Shown: positions 8,559-14,314 of the stretch, in pieces
Layout: every line of letters starts with the position of its first letter
How positions within the stretch are numbered: the first letter of the stretch is position 1
From: Prevotella sp.
GTDB taxonomy: Bacteria; Bacteroidota; Bacteroidia; Bacteroidales; Dysgonomonadaceae
DNA: 14,314 nucleotides
Direction: 5' to 3'
Assembly: GCA_031260865.1 (NCBI GenBank)
Contig: JAISKQ010000056.1
Span: 1-14,314, forward strand
The notes under the pieces: generated by a model
What the model was told of the DNA's origin: nothing
The model's input: only the letters and a program-made list of their open reading frames with translations
Databases searched by the model: none
Translations under genes and position numbers: made by a program

Positions 8559-8599
8559 TTTTCATTCCATAGGCTGTTTCTTTGTTAAAGGATTCAACT

Positions 8600-9790
8600 T
8601 TAGTTTTTTGTTATATTGTATTTATTATTGTCATGCTGCACATGTATAGGAAAAGAGAATGCCAATCCATGTAGAATGTCTTTCAGATCGTCTTTCAAGT
8701 CCATCTTACCGGTGCACCGGAGATTAGCCACATCCTTGCTGAATGTAATATCCTCTCCGTAATATCTTGATAATCGTGATAATACTATCTCAAGCCTTTC
8801 GCTGTTGAACAGATACATGCCGTTGATCCATGATGTATATCGGGAAGCGTCGACCGTATTGACCGATACCTGACCATTGTCCATTTCATACATTTGCGAA
8901 GGTTTAAGCATTATCTCCTTCGCTTTGTTTGATATTCTGACCGACCCCTGAACCAACGTGACTTGTTTATTCAGATCGGACTCATAAGCCATCACATTGA
9001 AGGAAGTGCCGAATACTTGCACGTCGATATCTTTTGTTTTTACAATAAACGGACGTTTCTCATCATGAGTCACCGTGATATATATTTCCCCGTCCACGTA
9101 TATTTCCCTTCTATCATCGACAAATTCGATGGGGTAAACGACTCTGGTTCCCGAGTTGACATACATCATCGTCCCGTCAGCCAACGTTAGTTTCGATCTC
9201 TTTCCTTTGGGTACTATCAATTGGTTGTAGGCTGCCGATTCTTTTTTGGATATTCCTTTTTTTGATATTTTTATTTCGGTGGAATCATAAACGATATCCG
9301 ATTCTTGCTCTGTGAGTTGAAGTGTTTTCTGATTGGACAAGATGATTTGAATATCGGTGTTGTCGTCTTCCTTGATGTTGTTATCTCGCGCGTACGACAT
9401 GATATCGTCATTCGGCGATTGAAAGTTTCGCGTGAGATGGGGTATGGCTATAATTACGAAAATAATACCGGCGGCGATTCCCCCCGCGATACTCAATATA
9501 CTCTTGAATTTTATTTTACCGGATTTTTTATTCGTGTTATCTATTTTAGTCCATAAAGCGGATAACTCTTCTTCTTGAACCGAATCTTTATAATTCGCTT
9601 CGATTGCTTCGATAAACGACTTGGCTGAATAAAATTCTTCCTTATTTATACTTCCCGCATTGAGCAAACCGTCCCAAAATTCAACGGATTTCTCATTCGG
9701 ATTTTTCATGGAAGACACAAAAAAGTCATCCTGCAAGAAATCCTCGGAGGTAAAGTTGGAATAATCTTTCTGTAAATAGTAATTTTTCAT
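8600..9790 (-). CDS. FecR-family anti-sigma factor (396 aa)
   Basis: This is an inner-membrane regulator that holds the ECF sigma factor and receives the signal from the STN domain of the transporter. The N-terminal cytoplasmic part (residues 1-95) carries a DUF4880-like region. A single transmembrane helix is visible at about 98-117 (ILSIAGGIAAGIIFVIIAIP). The periplasmic FecR domain spans about 190-288, with the family pattern VPKGKRSKLTLADGTMMYVN, the YPIEF segment, DGEIYITV and VQVFGTSFNVMAY. The C-terminal DUF4974 (FecR C-terminal) domain is at about 326-393, starting GMYLFNSERLEIVLSRLSRY. Length and layout are normal for the Bacteroidota version. It lies 34 bp after the sigma gene and 41 bp (or 140 bp, if susC starts at 8459) before susC, the standard order for this module. 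Confidence 0.94.
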   Translation of the reverse strand: MKNYYLQKDYSNFTSEDFLQDDFFVSSMKNPNEKSVEFWDGLLNAGSINKEEFYSAKSFIEAIEANYKDSVQEEELSALWTKIDNTNKKSGKIKFKSILSIAGGIAAGIIFVIIAIPHLTRNFQSPNDDIMSYARDNNIKEDDNTDIQIILSNQKTLQLTEQESDIVYDSTEIKISKKGISKKESAAYNQLIVPKGKRSKLTLADGTMMYVNSGTRVVYPIEFVDDRREIYVDGEIYITVTHDEKRPFIVKTKDIDVQVFGTSFNVMAYESDLNKQVTLVQGSVRISNKAKEIMLKPSQMYEMDNGQVSVNTVDASRYTSWINGMYLFNSERLEIVLSRLSRYYGEDITFSKDVANLRCTGKMDLKDDLKDILHGLAFSFPIHVQHDNNKYNITKN

Positions 9791-9824
9791 TATATAATAG
9801 GACTACGAATATTTTATTTTATAC

Positions 9825-10418
9825 TCACTTTTCCTCAAAAAAAATAGATTTTTTTGAATATTCATTTATTTTCTTTAAAGATCGTTGAATAAGGTTCTGC
9901 ACGGATTGATAATTCATGTTCATCAGCACGCCGATTTCTTCAATGCCCAGACCTTCGAAAAAACGATAGTGAATGACTTCTCTTTGCCGTGTGGTCAACA
10001 ACGCCAGTATTTTGCGAATAAGTCGTTGTGTGTTAGCTTTGTTTTCTTTGTCGATATATTCCTTTTCTATCGAATCGCTCACAACGATATGACGTTCCAA
10101 CATTTCATCCAATTCTTCAAAATACATATTATGCTTTTTTAGCGCTGAAATAATGCTGTTTTTTAAAGCGATAAAAAGATATAATTTAACATTATCGACA
10201 GGTTTGAGTCTATTCCTGCTTTTGTATATTTTCACAAACACATCATGAATGCAATCCCGAATAAACTCTTTGTCGGAAGAAAATTGCATACCCTGTATAA
10301 ATAACCTTTCGGCGTATGTTTTATAGATAAGGCAGTACGCGTCATCATTTCCGGAAAGAAAATCGTTCCATAAAGATGACTCATCTTTACCAATATTTTG
10401 TCTGTCGGCTATGAACAT
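9825..10418 (-). CDS. ECF RNA polymerase sigma-70 factor, Bacteroidota type (197 aa)
   Basis: The protein is an extracytoplasmic-function sigma factor that directs RNA polymerase to its own uptake operon when released by FecR. Region 2 covers about residues 27-96, with IYKTYAERLF and the core-binding segment DCIHDVFVKIYKSRNRL. Region 4 covers about 132-187, with LLTTRQREVIHYRFFEGLG and the helix-turn-helix IEEIGVLMNMNYQSVQNLIQ. There is no region 1 or 3, as expected for the ECF class, and the length is typical. It is the first gene of the operon; the start at 10418 is the first in-frame ATG that allows a full region 2. A weak TAnnTTTG promoter lies about 175 bp upstream, giving a long leader with a hairpin. 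Confidence 0.95.
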   Translation of the reverse strand: MFIADRQNIGKDESSLWNDFLSGNDDAYCLIYKTYAERLFIQGMQFSSDKEFIRDCIHDVFVKIYKSRNRLKPVDNVKLYLFIALKNSIISALKKHNMYFEELDEMLERHIVVSDSIEKEYIDKENKANTQRLIRKILALLTTRQREVIHYRFFEGLGIEEIGVLMNMNYQSVQNLIQRSLKKINEYSKKSIFFEEK

Positions 10419-10543
10419 CTATCAGTCGAAATATATTTGTTGTTTCCGTTCTTTAATGATTAATTAATAAAAACAAGTTTTCCGTATACACGTAATCCGT
10501 TAAAAGTCAAATAAATAAACAGTAGTTGGTGAATGAATCAAAT

Positions 10544-10563
10544 TGCTGATATTCAGCATTTTT
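10544..10563 (+). terminator. Terminator-like hairpin in the divergent intergenic region
   Basis: TGCTGA (10544-10549) and TCAGCA (10553-10558) form a perfect 6-bp stem with a 3-nt loop, followed by TTTTT on the plus strand. A third partial arm, TCAGCT (10563-10568), could compete for pairing. No plus-strand gene ends here, so as a terminator it would act on an RNA antisense to the start of the sigma gene. On the minus strand it lies in the predicted sigma leader and could be a regulatory structure. The stem is short, so confidence is modest. Confidence 0.35.
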
Positions 10564-10594
10564 CAGCTATAAAACAAAATTCAATGTTGCCACA

Positions 10595-10602
10595 CAAAGA
10601 TA
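10595..10602 (-). promoter_or_regulatory. Putative -7 element for the sigma/fecR/sus operon
   Basis: On the minus strand the sequence is TATCTTTG followed by TGTG, an exact match to the Bacteroidota -7 consensus TAnnTTTG. The -33 position, 19 nt further upstream, holds only an A/T-rich TTTT instead of TTTG, so the match is incomplete. It would start transcription near 10588 and leave a leader of about 170 nt before the sigma ATG. I saw no other TAnnTTTG on this strand between 10419 and 10793. Confidence 0.5.
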
Positions 10603-10726
10603 CATGAATTATTTCAGAGATAAAAGATTTTTTTTGCGGCAAATAAATAGTCCCTGTTTCTTAATCAACATAAAGGCTTGAAAATAGGGCGTCGATTGCG
10701 TTAAACGATTTATTTTTTTTTGTGTC

Positions 10727-10757
10727 TTTGATTTAAAATAGAAATTATCTATCTTTG
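10727..10757 (+). promoter_or_regulatory. Bacteroidota housekeeping-type promoter for the esterase gene
   Basis: TTTG at 10727-10730 and TATCTTTG at 10750-10757 are separated by exactly 19 bp, a full match to the -33/-7 consensus of the Bacteroidota primary sigma factor. Transcription should start near 10764, giving a leader of about 30 nt before the ATG at 10794. A run of T (10713-10721) lies just upstream. This suggests the esterase is expressed by the housekeeping sigma, separately from the ECF-driven operon on the other strand. Confidence 0.75.
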
Positions 10758-10793
10758 AAAATGTTATCTTATAATCTCATAAATTGATAAACG

Positions 10794-11666
10794 ATGATTT
10801 ATGTTAAAAAAATAGTGTTCAGCTGCTTTTTCTTTCTATTAATATCCGTGAATATGAACGCGCAGAAAGTGGTGAAGTTGTGGGAGGAAAACCCGCCGGT
10901 AAATAACGGCGTATCCGAGCCTGAGAAAACTGAAAGGAACGGGGAATGGGTAACCAATATCTCGGATTCCGAATTGAGAATTTATCTGCCTGATAAATCG
11001 AATAATACCCAAATGGCTGTCTTGATTTGTCCCGGAGGAGGTTATAGTGGACTGGCGATAGAACATGAAGGCGTGCAATTCGCCCAATGGTTGAACACGC
11101 TGGGCATTGCAGGTGTCATACTCAAATATCGTATGCCCAACCAACATAAAGAAATACCCTTGGCGGACGCGTGGCAAGCGATTCGTTATGTCCGCGATCA
11201 CGCGGCTGAACTGGGTGTAAATATAAATAAGGTGGGAATCGCCGGATTTTCCGCCGGAGGACATCTGGCGGCAACGGCTTCTACTCACTTCGCCGCCACG
11301 GGGACAAGTACCCGCCCCGATTTCTCCATCTTGTTTTATCCCGTTGTAACGATGGAGGCGGCGACGCACAGCGGGTCGAAGATGAATCTTTTGGGTGATA
11401 ACCCGTCTCCGGCTGACATTTATACTTTTTCGAACGAAAAGCAGGTGAATGTGAACACGCCTCCTGCCATATTGCTGTTGAGCGGCGATGACGCCGCCGT
11501 GCCGCCGGTGAATAGTGTCGCCTATTATAAAGCATTGAATGATAATAATATTCCGGCTACAATGTATATATTTCCGGAAGGTGGTCACGGATGGGGTATG
11601 AGAGAAAATTTCAAATATCATACGCAAATGCTGACCCTGCTGGAAATGTGGCTGAAGGATAGGTGA
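10794..11666 (+). CDS. Secreted alpha/beta-hydrolase, probable carbohydrate esterase (290 aa)
   Basis: This is a serine esterase of the BD-FAE / acetylxylan-esterase-like branch of alpha/beta-hydrolases, acting on ester decorations, perhaps acetyl groups on glycans. A cleavable signal peptide (MIYVKK, then IVFSCFFFLLISVNMNA) ends before residue 24, so the enzyme is periplasmic or exported; there is no lipobox. The oxyanion-hole strand ends in ICPGGGYSGLA (residues 78-88). The nucleophile is Ser153 in GFSAGG. Asp232 or Asp233 in LLLSGDDAAVPP and His265 in FPEGGHGWG complete the triad. Length and order match single-domain family members. It is divergent from the sus operon and has its own good promoter, so a shared substrate is possible but not shown. 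Precise substrate is unknown; small-ester specificity is inferred from relatives. Confidence 0.88.
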   Translation: MIYVKKIVFSCFFFLLISVNMNAQKVVKLWEENPPVNNGVSEPEKTERNGEWVTNISDSELRIYLPDKSNNTQMAVLICPGGGYSGLAIEHEGVQFAQWLNTLGIAGVILKYRMPNQHKEIPLADAWQAIRYVRDHAAELGVNINKVGIAGFSAGGHLAATASTHFAATGTSTRPDFSILFYPVVTMEAATHSGSKMNLLGDNPSPADIYTFSNEKQVNVNTPPAILLLSGDDAAVPPVNSVAYYKALNDNNIPATMYIFPEGGHGWGMRENFKYHTQMLTLLEMWLKDR

Positions 11667-11701
11667 ATAAAGAAATCAGTTACGAGTTAGCCCCCCTTTG
11701 T

Positions 11702-11717
11702 CCCCCCCAAGGGGGGG
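11702..11717. repeat. Perfect C7-AA-G7 inverted repeat after the esterase gene
   Basis: Seven C, two A and seven G form a perfect palindrome, preceded by a second C run (CCCCCC followed by TTTG). It begins 36 nt after the esterase stop. It could form a very stable hairpin and slow polymerase, but no T run follows, so it is not a classic terminator. From memory, similar poly-C/poly-G motifs recur in Bacteroidales intergenic DNA, often next to repeat debris as here. Confidence 0.6.
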
Positions 11718-11721
11718 AATA

Positions 11722-11760
11722 CGCGAAGCGGTGTTACCCGAAAACTGTTACTTTTGTCAC
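11722..11760 (+). repeat. Left copy of the icd-flanking repeat (39 bp)
   Basis: This 39-bp segment matches 13381-13419 with a single difference (C at 11745 against G at 13404). It starts CGCGAAGCGGTGTTACCCG and ends TGTTACTTTTGTCAC. It contains TACTTTTG (11749-11756), which fits the TAnnTTTG -7 consensus, but no TTTG stands at the -33 position. A second short copy of GGCGCGAAGCG follows at 11811-11821. The remainder of the 243-bp gap up to icd is A-rich low-complexity sequence (AATTAAGAATAAGG-type runs) with no gene; a perfect AT palindrome lies at 11882-11895. Confidence 0.75.
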
Positions 11761-11909
11761 CTTTTGAGTTTTGAGTTTACAAGCGTGCAAGAGAATTAAA
11801 AATTAAGAATGGCGCGAAGCGATGAGAAAATTAATTAAGAATAAGGAATAAGGAATGAGCCGATGAGATAATGTGGCGATGTTTAAAATTTTAAAAAAAC
11901 TATAACAAT

Positions 11910-13136
11910 ATGCAGAAAATAAAGGTTGCGAATCCCGTGGTGGAAATGGACGGGGATGAAATGACGCGGATAATATGGCGATATATCAAGGATAAATTGA
12001 TATTGCCTTATATAGATGTTGACTTAAAATATTTTGACCTGAGTATTCAAAATCGCGACGCGACAGACGACCGGGTGACTGTGGAAAGCGCCGAAGCCGC
12101 GAAGAAATACCATGTAGCCGTAAAATGCGCCACAATCACTCCGGATGAAGCCCGCGTGGAAGAATTCGGATTGAAAAAGATGTGGAAATCGCCGAATGGG
12201 ACTATCCGTAATATTCTGGGGGGAACGGTCTTTCGCGAACCGATTATTATGAGCAATATTCCACGCTTGGTGACCACATGGACGCAACCGATTATCATAG
12301 GGCGTCATGCTCATGCCGACCAATATAAGGCGACGGATTTCACAACAAAGGGAAAGGGTAGACTGACCATTACTTTCACGCCGGAAGGCGGTGAACCCCA
12401 AACGCACACCGTGTATGATTATGAAGGCGACGGCGTGGCGATGGCGATGTATAATACCGACGAGTCTATCTACGGATTCGCCCATTCCTGTTTCAAGTTG
12501 GCGTTGCAAAAAAAGTACCCGCTTTATCTATCTACAAAGAATACCATACTGAAAGCATACGACGGACGCTTCAAAGATATATTTCAGGAAGTATTTGAAA
12601 AAGAATATAAGGAGGCATACCAAAAGGCAGGACTTACATACGAGCACCGCCTGATAGACGATATGGTGGCTTCCGCCCTGAAATGGAACGGAGGCTTTGT
12701 GTGGGCTTGTAAGAATTATGACGGCGATGTGCAATCCGACACTGTGGCTCAGGGCTTCGGCTCGCTGGGTTTGATGACCTCCGTGCTGCTTACTCCCGAC
12801 GGGAAGACGATGGAGGCTGAGGCGGCGCACGGCACGGTGACCCGTCACTATCGCCTGCATCAGCAAGGGAAAGAAACTTCGACAAATCCGATAGCGTCCA
12901 TTTTCGCGTGGACAAGAGGTTTGGCTCACCGGGGCAAATTGGATGAGAACTGGGCTTTGGTGAATTTTGCCAGAAAGCTGGAAGAAGTGTGTGTGGAGAC
13001 TGTGGAAAAAGGTAAAATGACAAAAGACCTGGCGCTGCTGGTTTATGGAAATACCATGCACAGAGGCGATTATATGAATACGGAAGACTTCTTGGACGCG
13101 ATCGCCCGGGGATTGCAAGCAAAGTTAATAAACTGA
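11910..13136 (+). CDS. icd: NADP-dependent isocitrate dehydrogenase, eukaryotic-type homodimeric class (408 aa)
   Basis: The enzyme oxidatively decarboxylates isocitrate to 2-oxoglutarate, making NADPH, in the cytoplasm as part of the TCA branch that supplies glutamate. It is collinear with human IDH1 from end to end. It has [20 protein letters not shown] at 93-112 (substrate loop) and [14 protein letters not shown] at 131-144, with Arg132 and Tyr139 at the same numbers as in IDH1. Further matches are STKNTILK with catalytic Lys210, the metal-site region LIDD at 248-251, DGDVQSD at 271-277, and the NADP-binding HGTVTRHYR at 307-315. All catalytic residues are present. The gene is complete and starts at an ATG preceded by an A-rich leader (AAAAAAACTATAACAAT). 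It is not tightly linked to either neighbour; both flanks hold repeats, so it is probably its own transcription unit. No clear TTTG/TAnnTTTG pair was found just upstream. Confidence 0.97.
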   Translation: MQKIKVANPVVEMDGDEMTRIIWRYIKDKLILPYIDVDLKYFDLSIQNRDATDDRVTVESAEAAKKYHVAVKCATITPDEARVEEFGLKKMWKSPNGTIRNILGGTVFREPIIMSNIPRLVTTWTQPIIIGRHAHADQYKATDFTTKGKGRLTITFTPEGGEPQTHTVYDYEGDGVAMAMYNTDESIYGFAHSCFKLALQKKYPLYLSTKNTILKAYDGRFKDIFQEVFEKEYKEAYQKAGLTYEHRLIDDMVASALKWNGGFVWACKNYDGDVQSDTVAQGFGSLGLMTSVLLTPDGKTMEAEAAHGTVTRHYRLHQQGKETSTNPIASIFAWTRGLAHRGKLDENWALVNFARKLEEVCVETVEKGKMTKDLALLVYGNTMHRGDYMNTEDFLDAIARGLQAKLIN

Positions 13137-13146
13137 AAACGTGTGG

Positions 13147-13162
13147 CTCGTAATTGTACGAG
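13147..13162. other. Hairpin just downstream of icd
   Basis: CTCGTA (13147-13152) and TACGAG (13157-13162) form a perfect 6-bp stem with loop ATTG, 11 nt after the icd stop. It is placed like a terminator but lacks a T run, so it may only stabilise the 3' end of the icd mRNA. Confidence 0.35.
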
Positions 13163-13238
13163 TGGCGTAGGGGCTTGTGGCGAAGGGTATCCGTATAAAA
13201 TTCATTACGTATCTTTTTTCTTTTTGGAAATAAGGTCG

Positions 13239-13246
13239 TACTTTTG
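13239..13246 (+). promoter_or_regulatory. Putative promoter -7 element ahead of the repeat array
   Basis: TACTTTTG followed by CACACC fits the Bacteroidota -7 consensus and its frequent GCA-type extension. A long T-rich stretch lies upstream (13213-13225), but the nearest TTTG (13223-13226) is only 12 bp away, so the -33 element is poor. If real, transcription would begin near 13253, run through the repeat array, and could serve tyrS with a leader of about 525 nt. Confidence 0.35.
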
Positions 13247-13300
13247 CACACCAACTGAAAATAAGTTGTAAACTTTTTAAAATAAAATTATCTAATATAT

Positions 13301-13398
13301 GAGTTGGAAGTTTTGAGTTTTAAGTAATAAGTAGTGAGTTTACAAGTTTACTAGCTTGCAAGTTTACAAGAAAAGAATGGCGCGAAGCGGTGTTACCC
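13301..13398 (+). repeat. Degenerate first part of the repeat region
   Basis: This part holds AGTTTTGAGTTTTAAGTAATAAG, then CAAGTTTAC twice (13343-13351 and 13360-13368). It continues into GGCGCGAAGCGGTGTTACCC, shared with the sequence left of icd. It lacks the GAAAAGTG head of the following copies. CAAGTTTAC is the reverse complement of GTAAACTTG present in each later copy, so the region can fold on itself. No gene is seen. Confidence 0.55.
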
Positions 13399-13502
13399 GA
13401 AAAGTGTTACTTTTGTCACTTTTTTAAGTTATGAGTTTTGAGTAATAAGTGTACAAGAGTTTTAGTAAGTTCGTAAACTTGAATTCTATAACTCTATTTA
13501 CT
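13399..13502 (+). repeat. Repeat copy A (104-bp period)
   Basis: This is the first of three direct copies. It begins with GAAAAGTGTTACTTTTGTCA, identical in all three. Within it, AAAAGTG (13400-13406) and CACTTTT (13417-13423) form a 7-bp inverted repeat followed by T residues, and TACTTTTG (13408-13415) fits the -7 consensus. Compared with copy B it lacks 9 nt near 13431 but has 9 extra nt near 13490, so the period stays 104. Its first 21 bp are the right end of the match to the left-hand copy near 11740-11760. Confidence 0.8.
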
Positions 13503-13606
13503 GAAAAGTGTTACTTTTGTCACTTTTTTAAGTTTTGAGTTATGAGTTTTGAGTAATAAGTGTACAAGAGTTTTAGCAAGTTAGTAAACTTGAATTCTAT
13601 TTTACT
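13503..13606 (+). repeat. Repeat copy B (104-bp period)
   Basis: The first 32 bp are identical to copy A, and after a 9-nt insertion a further 35 bp are identical. Inverted repeat arms are at 13504-13510 and 13521-13527. A second small dyad, CAAGTT-AGTA-AACTTG, lies at 13578-13593. The sequence in all three frames is broken by stops and shows no gene. Confidence 0.8.
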
Positions 13607-13706
13607 GAAAAGTGTTACTTTTGTCACTTTTTTAAAGTTTTTGAGTTTACAAGTGTACAAGAGTTATAGCAAGCTAGTAAACTTGAATTCTTGAACTCTA
13701 GTAAAC
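13607..13706 (+). repeat. Repeat copy C, more diverged
   Basis: The head is identical to copies A and B, with arms at 13608-13614 and 13625-13631. The middle part differs (AAAGTTTTTGAGTTTACAAG), and the tail again has CTAGTAAACTTGAATTCTTG. After about 13706 the similarity is lost, and the 72 bp before tyrS is AT-rich with a weak promoter-like TTG (13691) and ACTGTTTG (13715-13722). Confidence 0.7.
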
Positions 13707-13778
13707 TATTGACTACTGTTTGCTAAGAAAAACGGTTTTTGGGATAGATGATATATAAGTTATAAATAAATAGATTCG

Positions 13779-14314
13779 ATGAATTTTGTTGAAGAATTAA
13801 GATGGAGAGGCATGATACATGAACTCATGCCGGGTACGGAAGAACAACTGCGGAAGGAAATGACTTCGGGGTATGTGGGAATTGACCCTACGGCTGATTC
13901 ATTACATATCGGACACCTTGTCGGCGTCATGATGTTGAAGCATTTGCAACGCGCGGGGCATCGTCCTATCGCCCTTATCGGCGGCGCGACGGGTATGATC
14001 GGCGACCCTTCGATGAAGTCCGCCGAACGTAACCTGCTGGATGAGCCTACGCTCCGCCACAATCAGGAATCGATAAAGAAACAGTTGGCTAAGTTCCTTG
14101 ATTTCGAATCGGACAGGTCAAACGCGGCGTTGCTGGTAAACAACTATGACTGGATGAAGGATTATTCATTTTTGAACTTTATCCGGGATATAGGAAAACA
14201 CATTACCGTAAACTATATGATGGCTAAAGACTCTGTTAAGAAACGGCTTAGCGGGGAATCTTCGGAAGGAATGTCGTTTACTGAGTTTTCATACCAGTTG
14301 ATGCAGGGCTACGA
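13779..14314 (+). CDS. tyrS: Tyrosyl-tRNA synthetase, N-terminal part, cut by window end
   Basis: This cytoplasmic class Ic aminoacyl-tRNA synthetase charges tRNA-Tyr with tyrosine. 178 codons are visible out of roughly 420-430 in the family. The start at 13779 gives [20 protein letters not shown], the normal N-terminus. The segment [20 protein letters not shown] contains the HIGH signature at residues 43-46, which binds [17 protein letters not shown] follows at about 65-78. Near the edge, [18 protein letters not shown] is the tyrosine-pocket helix region. The KMSKS loop and the S4-like tRNA-binding domain lie beyond the window. The frame is intact as far as it can be read. It follows the 642-bp repeat-rich gap after icd. 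Confidence 0.96.
   Translation, partial: MNFVEELRWRGMIHELMPGTEEQLRKEMTSGYVGIDPTADSLHIGHLVGVMMLKHLQRAGHRPIALIGGATGMIGDPSMKSAERNLLDEPTLRHNQESIKKQLAKFLDFESDRSNAALLVNNYDWMKDYSFLNFIRDIGKHITVNYMMAKDSVKKRLSGESSEGMSFTEFSYQLMQGY

Noticed and set aside
10419..10793. Small gene or tRNA in the divergent gap
   Set aside because: No cloverleaf or credible small reading frame was seen. The region is AT-rich and is explained by two promoters and a hairpin.
10839..11627. A 262-codon open frame on the minus strand
   Set aside because: It is antisense to the esterase, rich in Arg, His and Ile without domain logic. The esterase has a full catalytic triad and signal peptide.
12024..13254. Several open frames (154-196 codons) on the minus strand
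   Set aside because: They are antisense to icd, which matches IDH1 along its whole length.
13137..13300. tRNA or structured RNA gene after icd
   Set aside because: No T-loop or acceptor-stem pairing was seen; only a 6-bp hairpin and a promoter-like element.
13399..13706. CRISPR array
   Set aside because: The period is regular, but the similarity extends through nearly the whole 104-bp unit. There are no unique spacers of constant length, only three copies, and no cas genes nearby.
11702..13706. Insertion sequence or composite transposon around icd
   Set aside because: No transposase, terminal inverted repeats or target-site duplication were found. The flanking copies are short direct repeats around a housekeeping gene.

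Overview
The window looks like a piece of a Bacteroidota chromosome, most likely from the order Bacteroidales; the genus cannot be fixed from what is here. The evidence is a SusC/SusD outer-membrane pair with its companion lipoproteins, an ECF sigma factor and FecR-type anti-sigma factor upstream, Bacteroidota promoter elements (TTTG, 19 bp, TAnnTTTG), AT-rich translation starts without a Shine-Dalgarno sequence, and intergenic spacers full of short low-complexity repeats.

Region 1 (1-10418, all minus strand) is one long nutrient-uptake operon. In transcription order it encodes an ECF sigma factor, a membrane-anchored FecR anti-sigma factor, a SusC-type TonB-dependent transporter with an N-terminal STN signalling domain, a SusD surface lipoprotein, a DUF4843 lipoprotein, a PKD-like family lipoprotein, and a DUF1735 (BT_3987-like) lipoprotein cut by the left edge. 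Sigma, FecR and STN-SusC form a complete trans-envelope signalling chain: substrate at the transporter should be sensed through the STN domain by FecR, which frees the sigma factor to raise operon expression. The four lipoproteins would form the surface capture apparatus. No enzyme is visible in the operon, so its substrate cannot be named.

Region 2 (10419-10793) is a 375-bp divergent promoter region. It has an excellent promoter facing right, a weaker one facing left toward the sigma gene, and a terminator-like hairpin between them.

Region 3 (10794-14314, all plus strand) holds a secreted alpha/beta-hydrolase (probable carbohydrate esterase), a complete eukaryotic-type NADP-dependent isocitrate dehydrogenase, and the first 178 codons of tyrosyl-tRNA synthetase. 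The gaps on either side of icd (243 and 642 bp) carry copies of the same repeat family. The right-hand gap contains three copies at an exact 104-bp period, each with an inverted repeat and an embedded TACTTTTG.

I found no new enzyme or defence system. The most unusual parts are non-coding: the repeat family around icd, a dyad at the 5' end of susC, and a nested hairpin inside the operon.
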